Shown here one piece after another: positions 22,290 to 31,180 of a DNA stretch of 43,301 nucleotides. The position numbers were made by a program, and so were the translations under genes. Origin of the DNA: a virus; IMG/VR virus record IMGVR_UViG_3300010373_000074, positions 1-43,301 of that record; one strand, 5' to 3'. The stretch's first letter is position 1. Every line of letters starts with the position of its first letter. Below the pieces are notes generated by a model. It was given only the letters and a program-made list of their open reading frames with translations, did no database searches and was not told the DNA's origin.

Positions 22290-24791
22290 ATGCGCAAATT
22301 GCTTCTGCTTGGTTCCGCGTTGGCGCTCGCTCCGTTTGCGGCAGATGCGCAGAGGCCGCCGTCCTTTTTGCAGGGGCAGTCCCTCTCCTATTCGATGCTG
22401 AATAAGGCGTTTCAGAACACCATTGCCCTGAACGGCCTTAGCATAGTCGGAGCGTGTTCTGGCAATAGCTCGCCCAACGGTCCGAATCAGGCGACGATCA
22501 CCGTCACATGCCCCGGCGCTGGCCAGCCGCAGGGGCCGAATGGCTCCATCCAGTTGAACAATGGCGGCTTGTTCTCCGGCGTCACCATGAACGGCGATGC
22601 TGTGATGGATGCCAACGGCGTCCTGACGCTGAACACAGTCCCTGTCGCCAAAGGGGGCACAGGAGCCACTACGGCGGCGGCTGCACGGGTTAATCTGGGC
22701 ATCGCGACGGTTGGTGGCACGGGAGCATATAGCGACCTCACGGGCCTTCCCACGCTCGGCACGATAGCATCGCAGGCCATGCCGGGGGCTGGGCTTGTGA
22801 ACAGCACCGGAACCGCTCTGACGCCAGTACCCGCGATGAGCGGCGATGCGACGCTGAACCTGACCACTGGCGTCCTGACTCTCGGCACGGTCGGGGTGCC
22901 CAAAGGCGGAACGGGCGCCACGGCGTTTACGGCGCACCAACTTCTGGTCGGACAGGGACAGCTCGGCGTCACCACAACGACGGGCGGCACCTCGGGACAA
23001 GTGCTGACGAGTCAGGGGCCGAACTCCGATCCGACGTGGCAGACGCTATCTGGCGGAGGCGGCACGGGGCTTTCTCCCATCGCCAACAACACCCTGCTTG
23101 CCAATACGAGCGGGTTCAGTGCCAATCCTATCTCCACCACAATGACCGCCATGCTCGATGCCGGCATGGGCTCAACGCGCGGCTCCATCCTTGAGCGCGG
23201 CGCGTCCGGTTGGCAGCCGATTGTTCCCGGCACCGCTGGCAACTGCTGGACGAGCAACGGCATCAACGCCGATCCGAGCTGGCAGCCCTGTTCAGCTGGA
23301 ACTTCGTTCTCCGGGACTGGCGGCGTGGTTGGCGTGGATGCGAACGGCACACCGTTCGTATTCTCACTCAACAATCTGGCCGTTTCGACAGGGACTGGTT
23401 CAGGCGTCTTGTCGGTATCGCCGGGCGGCGGCACGTCGTCGGAACAGGTCAACCCGCAGACTGATACGACATACACAACGTCATCGGGCGACGCTACTCA
23501 GCTAATCACGTTCAGCAATGCGTCTCCTGTTGCTGTCACACTACCGGACCCTGGCACAGACATTCTGGGCGGTTGGTTTGCGGATTTCAGCAATTTAGGC
23601 GTTGGCCCTGTTACGTTTACGCCTGCTGGCAGCACGATTGATGGTGCGGCTAGCATCACGCTCTATCAGGGACAGGGCATTCGCATTGTCTCTGACGGCA
23701 ACAACTATTTCACGCAACGCGGCGGAATGCAGCCCACACAGATCGGGCCGCTGATTAACGTTCTGCCGGGCGCATCAGCTGTAGCTGACGCTGACACATT
23801 CCCCGTTGTGCAATCTGGCACAACTGCATCCAAGCAGACGATGGGCGCAGTGTGGACATGGGTTGGCGGTCACATGCCGAACTATCAGCCGCCCCAGGTT
23901 ATTGCGAGCACGAATTTCACGCTCGACGCCAATACGCATAACGGCAAGATCGTCACGGCTACGGCGCCCATCACTGTGAGCTTGCCTGCGGCTCTTGCGA
24001 GCTTGGGTGTTGGCTTTCGGACTGCGATCTTCAATCAGTCTGGTGGAGCTATTACACTTTCCAATGCGGGCGCTTCGTGGGGTGCGTGGGCCACCAGCTC
24101 TGGATCGCTTTCTATTCCGAACGGGCAAACGGCGCTTGTGACAGTGATAAAGCCGGCTACTGCTGGTGTCGTCTTTGCTGCTATCAGCACCACAGCGAGC
24201 GGCGGCGGAAGTAGTGTTAGTTTCCCGCCAGTCTCCGGCCGTTTCTATGCTCCCGACATAACGACGATAGGAAACCTGACACCGGTAACGGGGCGACTGT
24301 ACGCGCTACCGTACATTCTCCGGGCTGGCACTTATCGCGGAATGGCATTCGGGGTTCAGACTGGTCCATCGACCACGACGACATGCCGACAAGGAATCTA
24401 TTCCGACAACGGGTCGGGGAAGCCAGGAGTTCTGCTTGCCGAGAATATCGATTCTGTGCCAACGGGGTTCACAGGGAACGTCTACAACGACTTTACAGGT
24501 GGGGATTATACCGCCGCCACCGACATTCCTGTGTGGCTAGCTACTACCTGCAATGGCCCTAATGGAATGGTGGTCTACGCCGCTGATCTAAAATCTGGAT
24601 ATCTTCAGGGCTTTACGTTTTCGCAGTTAGGTTCTACTAACGGATTTGGCGTCAATCCGGACCTAGGCCTATATTCTACTGTCATCACGACTTATCCTGC
24701 TGGAACCTTGGCATCTACCAATTCGGGTAATTTCGGCGCGGTTGCGTATGCGCTCGGTTCGGTTACTGCTCCGAATATAAGGGCTCGATGA
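22290..24791 (+). CDS. Large fibre-like protein with signal peptide
   Basis: 833 residues if ATG 22290 is used (TTG 22284 adds MR); GAGG lies upstream. The N-terminus is a textbook Sec signal peptide: RK, a hydrophobic core (LLLLGSALALAPFA) and a cleavage-type ADAQ. The body carries tail-fibre repeats (VAKGGTGATTAAAA and VPKGGTGATAFTA) and Gly/Thr-rich beta structure; cysteines occur in close pairs (VGACSG..VTCPG, AGNCWTSNG..QPCSAG), which would suit disulphide bonds outside the cytoplasm. The C-terminal 200 residues differ in style (SGRFYAPDITTIGNLTPVTG). Virion proteins do not normally need export, so this signal is unusual. It may serve as a secreted fibre or surface factor. Confidence 0.75.
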   Translation: MRKLLLLGSALALAPFAADAQRPPSFLQGQSLSYSMLNKAFQNTIALNGLSIVGACSGNSSPNGPNQATITVTCPGAGQPQGPNGSIQLNNGGLFSGVTMNGDAVMDANGVLTLNTVPVAKGGTGATTAAAARVNLGIATVGGTGAYSDLTGLPTLGTIASQAMPGAGLVNSTGTALTPVPAMSGDATLNLTTGVLTLGTVGVPKGGTGATAFTAHQLLVGQGQLGVTTTTGGTSGQVLTSQGPNSDPTWQTLSGGGGTGLSPIANNTLLANTSGFSANPISTTMTAMLDAGMGSTRGSILERGASGWQPIVPGTAGNCWTSNGINADPSWQPCSAGTSFSGTGGVVGVDANGTPFVFSLNNLAVSTGTGSGVLSVSPGGGTSSEQVNPQTDTTYTTSSGDATQLITFSNASPVAVTLPDPGTDILGGWFADFSNLGVGPVTFTPAGSTIDGAASITLYQGQGIRIVSDGNNYFTQRGGMQPTQIGPLINVLPGASAVADADTFPVVQSGTTASKQTMGAVWTWVGGHMPNYQPPQVIASTNFTLDANTHNGKIVTATAPITVSLPAALASLGVGFRTAIFNQSGGAITLSNAGASWGAWATSSGSLSIPNGQTALVTVIKPATAGVVFAAISTTASGGGSSVSFPPVSGRFYAPDITTIGNLTPVTGRLYALPYILRAGTYRGMAFGVQTGPSTTTTCRQGIYSDNGSGKPGVLLAENIDSVPTGFTGNVYNDFTGGDYTAATDIPVWLATTCNGPNGMVVYAADLKSGYLQGFTFSQLGSTNGFGVNPDLGLYSTVITTYPAGTLASTNSGNFGAVAYALGSVTAPNIRAR

Positions 24792-25972
24792 TGCGAGCCC
24801 TATTGCTAGGAACGGCTATTTGCTTTGTCGCTTGTAGCGCCGATGCCGCAATCTTGCACGTCGGGCCGGGCCAGACTTACGCCACGATTCAAGCGGCGGT
24901 GGACGCGTCCAGCGACGGCGATACGGTAGAAGTGCAGTCTGGCACTTACACCAACCAGACTGCCTCCATCGTGAAGAGCATCACGCTTACGGCGGTTGGT
25001 GGTCGGGTGAGCGTGCCGCAGACGGTTGCTGTGCCCAACCAAAAGGGCATCTTCGTCGTGGGCAGTCTTACCACGACGCCGCGCGTCACGATCGATGGCT
25101 TTGATTTCAGCGGTGCGACTACGCCTTTTGGCAACAATGCCTCTGGCGTGGTTTACCAATCCGGATATCTGACCCTGACCAACGATTCATTCCACGATAA
25201 CCAGGACGGCATTCGCGCCGCGCCTAGTACTGTTGGTAGCCTACTGATCGACCACTGCGAATTCGGCAACAACGGCATTAACGACGGCCTTACGCACAAC
25301 GTCTACGTCGGCATAATCCCGCAATTCACGATCCAAAACAGCTACACGCACGATCCGAAGGGCGGGCACGAGATAAAGTCTCGCGCCCTCAATACCTACG
25401 TCGTGAATAACCGGATTTTCGACAACGCTGGGAATGGCTCGTATCAGGTCGATATCCCGCAGGGCGGCAACGTGACCATCACAGGGAATATCATCCAGCA
25501 GGGCACGAACAACGCCAATCCGAACATCATTGCTTATGGCGAAGAGAACGTTACTCAGAATCCCGGTAACGCCGTATCGGTCTCGAACAACGTGTTCGTG
25601 AATGATGATACGGGACATGCGCCGGTCGTGATGTTCAATCAGCGAACCGAAACGGCGGTTCTCACGAACAATAGCTATTGGGGCATCACGTCGGGTCAGA
25701 TTGCCGGTGGCAGCGGCCCCGTCAGTAGCTCGGGAGATGTGTTCCTAGGATCGCGCCCGACTCTGGATACGACGACGGTTCCCTATATGACGACGTATCC
25801 CATACCCATGACGCTTTCGGTCATCGCCGGGCGGCTTTCAATCACTAACGGCTTGCTGGCGATGGTGCCGCCCGGCAGCACGGGCGGGGGCGGTGGCGCT
25901 GTTGCCGGCGCATGGGCCGACGCAGACGGCACCGTGATTACAGATGCTGACGGCACGTCGATTACAGACTGA
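24788..25972 (+). CDS. Secreted beta-helix (pectate-lyase fold) protein
   Basis: 394 residues from ATG 24788 (a second ATG at 24791 is equally possible), overlapping the previous stop. The signal peptide is clear (MRALLLGTAICFVACSADA, cleavage near ADAA). The rest is a right-handed beta-helix: ILHVGPGQTYATIQAAVDAS, then repeated N-rich turns (NDSFHDNQDGIR, NSYTHDPKGGHEIKSR, NNRIFDNAGNGS, VSNNVFVNDDTG). Such folds bind or cut surface polysaccharides and form phage tailspikes. No catalytic set can be identified by eye. The C-terminus repeats ADADGT.VITDADGT.ITD. Paired with the flanking genes, it forms a cassette of exported fibre-like proteins. Confidence 0.78.
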   Translation: MMRALLLGTAICFVACSADAAILHVGPGQTYATIQAAVDASSDGDTVEVQSGTYTNQTASIVKSITLTAVGGRVSVPQTVAVPNQKGIFVVGSLTTTPRVTIDGFDFSGATTPFGNNASGVVYQSGYLTLTNDSFHDNQDGIRAAPSTVGSLLIDHCEFGNNGINDGLTHNVYVGIIPQFTIQNSYTHDPKGGHEIKSRALNTYVVNNRIFDNAGNGSYQVDIPQGGNVTITGNIIQQGTNNANPNIIAYGEENVTQNPGNAVSVSNNVFVNDDTGHAPVVMFNQRTETAVLTNNSYWGITSGQIAGGSGPVSSSGDVFLGSRPTLDTTTVPYMTTYPIPMTLSVIAGRLSITNGLLAMVPPGSTGGGGGAVAGAWADADGTVITDADGTSITD

Positions 25973-25984
25973 GCAGGAGAAATT

Positions 25985-26716
25985 ATGTCTCGCTTCTTTG
26001 CATCGGCGCTCCTTGCGTCTGTCGCATTGGCTGCGCCGGCATTCGCCGCGAATACGATTGACAACCATGCAGCGATCTCGCAGCCGGTTGTGACATCGGA
26101 CGAAATGCTTCTTTGGCGCTCGCCATCGACCACGGCGAAAACCACAGTCGGGCAGTTGTTCGGGCTGATGGGCGTCTCTGGCGACTGCTCGGGCACCACG
26201 GGGCCTATCGTGTCGATCGTGTGCAGCCTGCCAGCTAGCAAGATCACCAGTGGCACGTTCGCGGCGGCGCGGTTGCCCACTCCCACAGCGAGTAGCCTCG
26301 GCGGCGTGCAGTCGATCGCGCCCGTGACGCATCAATTCGTTACGTCGATCTCGAACACAGGAGCCCCTTCCCTCGGGCCTATTTCCGTAGCCGATCTAAG
26401 CGACGGTTCCTCAACGATGAGCGGAGCCGATATCAGTAACGCAATGCGTAGTGGAAGCTCGCCAACCGTGACGAGTTGCGGAACATCTCCCACGGTCGGG
26501 TCGGGATCGACCGATTATAGCGGAACCATAAACGTAGGCTCGGGAACGGTCACGGCCTGTACAGTGACGTTCAACGCTACCCACTCGCCGCAGCTGCGGT
26601 GTTGGGTTGCTCCTAGCACTCCAGTTGCATGGGGCACAAATCCGAGCACCGTTGCCCTTGTGGTATCGTTTTCTTCGTCGATTGGCGCCGGAAAGTTCGA
26701 TTATGGATGTAATTAG
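25985..26716 (+). CDS. Exported fibre-like protein, 243 aa
   Basis: ATG 25985 follows AGGAGA. The N-terminus is a signal peptide (FFASALLASVALAAPAFA, cleavage AFA-A). The mature part starts NTIDNHAAISQPVVTSDEML, then carries a phage-fibre motif with a likely disulphide (GVSGDCSGTTGPIVSIVCS) and an AARLPTPTASSLGGVQS block that is common in short tail fibres. The C-terminal Gly/Ser/Thr-rich part has two further Cys pairs (VTSCGTSPT, VTACTVTF). It is the third consecutive gene with a Sec signal. A role in binding outside the cytoplasm is inferred. Confidence 0.75.
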   Translation: MSRFFASALLASVALAAPAFAANTIDNHAAISQPVVTSDEMLLWRSPSTTAKTTVGQLFGLMGVSGDCSGTTGPIVSIVCSLPASKITSGTFAAARLPTPTASSLGGVQSIAPVTHQFVTSISNTGAPSLGPISVADLSDGSSTMSGADISNAMRSGSSPTVTSCGTSPTVGSGSTDYSGTINVGSGTVTACTVTFNATHSPQLRCWVAPSTPVAWGTNPSTVALVVSFSSSIGAGKFDYGCN

Positions 26717-26745
26717 TCCTTCGAGCAGGCTGTCAAGGTAAGATT

Positions 26746-28164
26746 GTGAGCAGAATTGCGCTTACCTCCGGGGCCTACCAGGCTAGAAGCATAATCGCAG
26801 CGGCCCAACGTTCCCTTAATCTCTTTGCGGAGAAGAACCCTACCGACGCCCCGGTGCCATTTACCTATTACCCCACGCCTGGGACAAGACTGCTTGGCAC
26901 ATCTCCCAACAATGTCGGCTGGCGGGGTCTCTATGCGGCGACGAACAGTAAGCTGTATGGGGTGTCGGGCAACACGGTCTATGCGATAGGCTCAGACTGG
27001 TCGTTTTCCTCAATGGGGACGATTGGCACTTCGTCTGGCCCGGTGAGCATGGACGATAATGCCACCACGATCGCTCTGGTGGATGGCTCAACCAGCGGAT
27101 ACGCCATCGATCTTGCGGCTTCTACGATGACGGCTATCACAGGAGACGCTTTTTACGGCGCTGACCACGTATCGTATATCGACACGTACTTCCTTTTCAA
27201 TAAGCCTGGAACACCTCAGTTCTATAGTAGCGACAGTAATTCACTCACTTTCGACTCTCTATGGTTTGCAAACAAAGTCGCATACTCGGATCATCTGGTG
27301 ACGTTGGCGGTTGCCCACCGCGAAATATGGCTTCTCGGTCAAACCACGTCTGAGGTGTGGATCGACGCAGGAGCCGCGCAATTTCCGTTCCAGGCCATGC
27401 AGGGCGTTTTTATCGACTACGGTTGCGCCGCGAAATACAGCGTGGCGAAGACGGACAACGCGCTGTTTTGGCTGGCGCGTGACAAAACCGGGCAGGGGAT
27501 CGTGCTGCGCGGTGCTTCATACGAGGCGACGCGAATTTCAACCCACGCCATCGAGAATGCGATATCGAAGTATCCGTCGATTTCTGATGCAATCGGATTC
27601 TGCTATCAGCAAGGCGGGCACGTTTTCTACGTTCTGACATTCCCTCGCGCCGATCAGACTTGGGTTTACGACATCTCGACCGGCCAGTGGCATGAATGGT
27701 GCTGGATCGACAGCAACGGCATTGAGCGTCGCCACCGCGCGAACTGCCATGCCTTTTGCTACGGCACGAACGTTGTCGGGGATTGGGAGAGCGGCAACAT
27801 CTACGCGCTCGATTCCAATGCCTTCACGGATAACGGAGCCCCCATCAAGCGCGTGCGCGGATTCCCGCACATGGTTGAGGACGGTAAGCGGGTGATGTAT
27901 CGGCAGTTCATTGCCGACATGCAGGTTGGAACGGCTCTTCCGACGAATGATGCCACGGTCAGCTTGCGGTGGTCGGACGATCGCGGGGCGAGCTGGGGCA
28001 CGCCAGTTCAGGGTTCTCTCGGCGCAACGGGCGAATATCTGACTTCAATACAGTTTCAGCGCCTCGGCATGGCGAGAGACCGAGTGTTTGAATTGGCGTG
28101 GTCTGCGCCAGTGTCTACGGCTCTTAACGGTGCGTTTGTTGATGCGCGAGTAGCTGCGACTTAG
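26746..28164 (+). CDS. Tail hub / DNA stabilisation protein, P22 gp10-like
   Basis: 472 residues from GTG 26746, the same length as P22 gp10. The N-terminus (RIALTSGAYQARSIIAAAQR, NLFAEKNP, PVPFTYYPTPGTRLL) is the characteristic start of Phage_stabilise family proteins, followed by beta-propeller-like repeats (GLYAATNSKLYGVSGNTVYA; LVTLAVAHREIWLLGQTTSE) and WVYDISTGQWHEW. gp10 hexamers bind below gp4 and hold the tailspikes. Gene order gp4, gp10 follows P22 apart from the inserted fibre genes. The family call is confident. Confidence 0.9.
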   Translation: MSRIALTSGAYQARSIIAAAQRSLNLFAEKNPTDAPVPFTYYPTPGTRLLGTSPNNVGWRGLYAATNSKLYGVSGNTVYAIGSDWSFSSMGTIGTSSGPVSMDDNATTIALVDGSTSGYAIDLAASTMTAITGDAFYGADHVSYIDTYFLFNKPGTPQFYSSDSNSLTFDSLWFANKVAYSDHLVTLAVAHREIWLLGQTTSEVWIDAGAAQFPFQAMQGVFIDYGCAAKYSVAKTDNALFWLARDKTGQGIVLRGASYEATRISTHAIENAISKYPSISDAIGFCYQQGGHVFYVLTFPRADQTWVYDISTGQWHEWCWIDSNGIERRHRANCHAFCYGTNVVGDWESGNIYALDSNAFTDNGAPIKRVRGFPHMVEDGKRVMYRQFIADMQVGTALPTNDATVSLRWSDDRGASWGTPVQGSLGATGEYLTSIQFQRLGMARDRVFELAWSAPVSTALNGAFVDARVAAT

Positions 28165-28185
28165 CATTTGGAGTGAGGATTCCGT

Positions 28186-28833
28186 ATGACTGGTTATTCT
28201 GACTATGCGGCCCGCAAGATTCTAGATCATTCGGTGGGCAAGACTTCTTGGACTATGCCAACCGCATATATGGGTCTCTACACCGTCCTGCCGACTGATG
28301 CTGGCACGGGCGGCACTGAGGTATCGACGGGCTCTTATGCGCGTGTCGCTACGTCTGGCGCCACATGGAACGCAGCTTCCGGCAGCGCACCATCCTCGAA
28401 TAGCAATGCGGCGGCCATCACTTTTCCGACCAGCACCGGCTCTTGGGGCTCGGTGGTCGGATGGACGATCATGGACGCGGCAACGGCGGGCAATCAGATT
28501 TTCTCGGACTATTTCGGTGGCTTTCTCTGGCTGCCGTTTACATGCACTAGTGCATCGCCAGGTGTGTTCACGGTGCCATCTCATGGCTTTAGCAACGGCG
28601 ATACCGTGGTGGTCACGGCAGAGGACGGCGGCGCGCTGCCAGCGACGGCCGGTTCGTTTGCGGGCCTCCTAACGGTGGCTAGCGCGACTACAGACACATT
28701 CACTGTCGGTGTGAACACCACCGGCACTGGCTCTGGCATGGTGCGTAAGGTGGTCGCACAGACAATCGGTGCTGGAGTCACGCCCTCTTGGGCTGGAGGC
28801 ACCCCCGGTGCCTTTGTGTTGACCCTTGCCTAA
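28186..28833 (+). CDS. Tail-fibre-type protein (first copy)
   Basis: 215 residues from ATG 28186, preceded by GGAGTGAGGA. The N-terminus (TGYSDYAARKILDHSVGKTS, TMPTAYMGLYTVLP) is the common phage tail-fibre head seen in many alphaproteobacterial phages. A Gly/Ser-rich beta region follows, then a FTCTSASPGVFTVPSHGFSN block and a conserved-looking end (GAGVTPSWAGGTPGAFVL). Nearly the same 215 residues return as the C-terminal domain of the next gene, so this is one half of a duplication. It likely attaches a fibre or a capping domain to the tail. Confidence 0.78.
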   Translation: MTGYSDYAARKILDHSVGKTSWTMPTAYMGLYTVLPTDAGTGGTEVSTGSYARVATSGATWNAASGSAPSSNSNAAAITFPTSTGSWGSVVGWTIMDAATAGNQIFSDYFGGFLWLPFTCTSASPGVFTVPSHGFSNGDTVVVTAEDGGALPATAGSFAGLLTVASATTDTFTVGVNTTGTGSGMVRKVVAQTIGAGVTPSWAGGTPGAFVLTLA

Positions 28834-28841
28834 AGCGTAAA

Positions 28842-30779
28842 ATGGCAACGCTCTACGTCTCGACAACGGGCAGCGACGCGGCGGCCGGCACGATCGGCGC
28901 TCCCTTCGCTACCGTCACGCACGCTGCCAATGTCGCCACGGCCGGTAGCTCTGTTTTCGTGCGCGCGGGAACCTACAGTGAGGCCGTGACTGTCGGCAGC
29001 AGCCGGGACGGCACATCGGGATCGCCTATCGTCTATGCGCCATTCACCGGCGAAACGGTGATCTTTGACGGTTCGGCCCTTGCGGCTGGCACAGACATCA
29101 TTTCTATCTTTGCCGACTACATCACTTTTACCGGGTTCGAGATCAGGAACGCCAAGAATCACGGTGTCATGGCGTACGACACGCACGGCGTCGTCATATC
29201 GAACAATGTCATCCACGGCTGCATTCAGCACGGCATCTGGGCAGGCGGCGAACTCGGCGCTTCATCCAATACAATGATCAGCGGCAATACGGTCTATGAC
29301 TGCTGTCGCTCCAATGTGGCTCGGTCTGGCGGCAGCGGGTGGGGCCAGGGAATCGGCGTCAACTTCTCCGATGGCTCCACGATCACCGGCAATACCGTCT
29401 ATAAGAACTACGGCGAGGGGATCGGGGCGCCACAGAGCAGCGGGGTCACGATCTCGCACAATGTCGCCTATGACAACTACTCCATCAACATCTACCTCGA
29501 CAACTCGCCCCTTGCGGTCGTCGATAGCAACCTGACCTATTCCAGCGGAGATACGGGCTACTATCATGGCACCACGCCAGTTCCGTCCGAAGGGATAGGT
29601 TTTGCGATTGAGACTGTCTCATCCCAGCGCCCGTTAACCAGCCCGATCGTCACCAACAACATATCCATCAATGATCTGATCGGCATCTACTACGGCAACT
29701 ATGGGACTGGCGGCGGTATCCAGAACGGCGTTTTCGCCAACAATACAGTCGTCAATCCATATTCCTCGGGGAAGTGCGTTAACTTCGATGCCGATGCCGG
29801 CCATTCTGGCAACGTTTTTCGCAACAACATCGTCTACCGTAGCCCCGCTGGAACGCTGATTACCGGTACGACCACCGGCTTTACGTTCGATCACAATTGC
29901 TGGTTCGGCACGACCCCTACTGGCTCGTGGCGCGGAACTGGCGATGTCGTTGGCGATCCCATTCTGATTAATCCGGGAACGTTCGTTGCGACCGATTATA
30001 AGCTAAGCACGGCGTCTCCTGTTAAGAGTGCCGGAACTACCATAGCGACGGTTACAACAGACTATTCCGGTGCAACGCGCACGGCTCCTTACAGCATGGG
30101 TGCGTTTGGGCCTCCCGCTGCGGCACTCATCGTAAGCACCGGATATTCCGACTACGCTTGGCATAAGATTTTCGATCACTCGGTTGGCAAGACGGCATGG
30201 ACAATGCCGACTGCTTATATGGCTTTGTTCACAACTCTGCCGAAAAGCGATGGGACTGGCGGTGTGGAAGTAAGCGGTGGCTCCTATGCGCGAGTCACCA
30301 CGTCTGGCGCCACATGGAACGCGGCCGGCGGCAGCGCGCCGTCATTCAATAGCAATGCTGCAACTATTTCCTTTCCACTTTCGACGGCTTCTTGGGGCGC
30401 AGTTTGCGGTTGGGGAATCATGGATGCGGTTTCCGGCGGGAATCAGATTTTCGCTGATTTCCTTGGGGCGTCTTTGTATGTGCCTTTCACATGCACCAGT
30501 GCATCGCCTGGAATTCTGACGATTCCGGCGCATGGCTTTAGCAACGGCGATACGGTTATTGTAACCTCAGATGCCGGCACGTTGCCTGCAACTTCCGGAT
30601 CGTGGGGCGGGTTGCTGACAGTCGCCGGTGTGACCACGGACACATTCAATGTCGGGGTAAACACTACAAGTTCGGGATCGGGAATGCTCCGTAAGGTGGC
30701 GACGAAAACGGTTGGGGCTGGCGTGACTCCCTCTTGGGTTGGCGGCGCCCCAGGCGCCTTTGTGTTGAGGCTTGCCTGA
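28842..30779 (+). CDS. Beta-helix tailspike fused to fibre domain
   Basis: 645 residues from ATG 28842. Residues about 1-430 are a right-handed beta-helix of the pectin-lyase/DUF1565 type (YVSTTGSDAAAGTIGAPFAT, then repeated NN/turn motifs such as VISNNVIHGCIQHGIWAGGE and SGNTVYDCC). Residues from about 433 repeat the whole product of the preceding gene (TGYSDYAWHKIFDHSVGKTA to GAGVTPSWVGGAPGAFVLRL). The fold suggests polysaccharide binding or cleavage at the host surface. The fusion of a spike with a fibre domain already coded upstream looks like gene duplication followed by joining. No catalytic residues can be assigned. Confidence 0.8.
   Translation: MATLYVSTTGSDAAAGTIGAPFATVTHAANVATAGSSVFVRAGTYSEAVTVGSSRDGTSGSPIVYAPFTGETVIFDGSALAAGTDIISIFADYITFTGFEIRNAKNHGVMAYDTHGVVISNNVIHGCIQHGIWAGGELGASSNTMISGNTVYDCCRSNVARSGGSGWGQGIGVNFSDGSTITGNTVYKNYGEGIGAPQSSGVTISHNVAYDNYSINIYLDNSPLAVVDSNLTYSSGDTGYYHGTTPVPSEGIGFAIETVSSQRPLTSPIVTNNISINDLIGIYYGNYGTGGGIQNGVFANNTVVNPYSSGKCVNFDADAGHSGNVFRNNIVYRSPAGTLITGTTTGFTFDHNCWFGTTPTGSWRGTGDVVGDPILINPGTFVATDYKLSTASPVKSAGTTIATVTTDYSGATRTAPYSMGAFGPPAAALIVSTGYSDYAWHKIFDHSVGKTAWTMPTAYMALFTTLPKSDGTGGVEVSGGSYARVTTSGATWNAAGGSAPSFNSNAATISFPLSTASWGAVCGWGIMDAVSGGNQIFADFLGASLYVPFTCTSASPGILTIPAHGFSNGDTVIVTSDAGTLPATSGSWGGLLTVAGVTTDTFNVGVNTTSSGSGMLRKVATKTVGAGVTPSWVGGAPGAFVLRLA
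30138..30776 (+). repeat. Duplicate of the gene at 28186-28833
   Basis: The C-terminal third of the beta-helix gene repeats the upstream gene almost residue by residue; blocks such as FTCTSASPG, HGFSNGDTV and GAGVTPSW are identical. DNA similarity continues to the very end of both genes (GGCGCC/GGCACC..GCCTTTGTGTTGA). This is a direct duplication of about 640 bases, diverged by scattered substitutions and a few short indels. Confidence 0.85.
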
Positions 30780-31180
30780 TGGCAGACACGTGGTTTGCGA
30801 TTACGGACGCGAGCGGCAACCTGTTGAGCACGGGAACCGTCCTCGATTCGTTGCAGAGTTATGCGGATCGCGGGCTTACCGTGATAACGCTGTCGGGTAA
30901 TCCAGCCGGCCAGTTGTGGAATCCGGCAACGAGGACGTTTTCGCCGGTTGGTGCTGGACTCAATGCTTACTCAAAGGCCGATTGGCTGCGGCGGTTTACC
31001 CCTGCTGAATTGGCGGCGTTTCGCAACAGTGCTGATGCAAGCATAGTAGCCTTTCGCTATGTGTTCGAGAACGACTCTGCGGTCATTCCGCAGGGACCGG
31101 ATGTTCAGGCGGTTCTCGCGCATGTCGTCGCGATCGGTATGTTGTCTGCGGCGCGCGCTGCGGTCCTTGGCGCCAACTGA
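30779..31180 (+). CDS. Small tail-region protein, 133 aa
   Basis: ATG 30779 shares a base with the previous stop (TGATG). The N-terminus is beta-rich (DTWFAITDASGNLLSTGTVL), then QLWNPATRTFSPV and a helical second half (SKADWLRRFTPAELAAFRNS, VFENDSAVIPQGPDVQAVLA). Proteins with this layout often follow fibre genes in tail modules and may be fibre assembly proteins; no family is certain. Confidence 0.68.
   Translation: MADTWFAITDASGNLLSTGTVLDSLQSYADRGLTVITLSGNPAGQLWNPATRTFSPVGAGLNAYSKADWLRRFTPAELAAFRNSADASIVAFRYVFENDSAVIPQGPDVQAVLAHVVAIGMLSAARAAVLGAN

Noticed and set aside
22257-23000. 247-codon minus-strand frame opposite the fibre gene
   Set aside because: It is entirely antisense to a gene with a clear signal peptide and fibre repeats; composition is Arg/Ser/Gly-rich.
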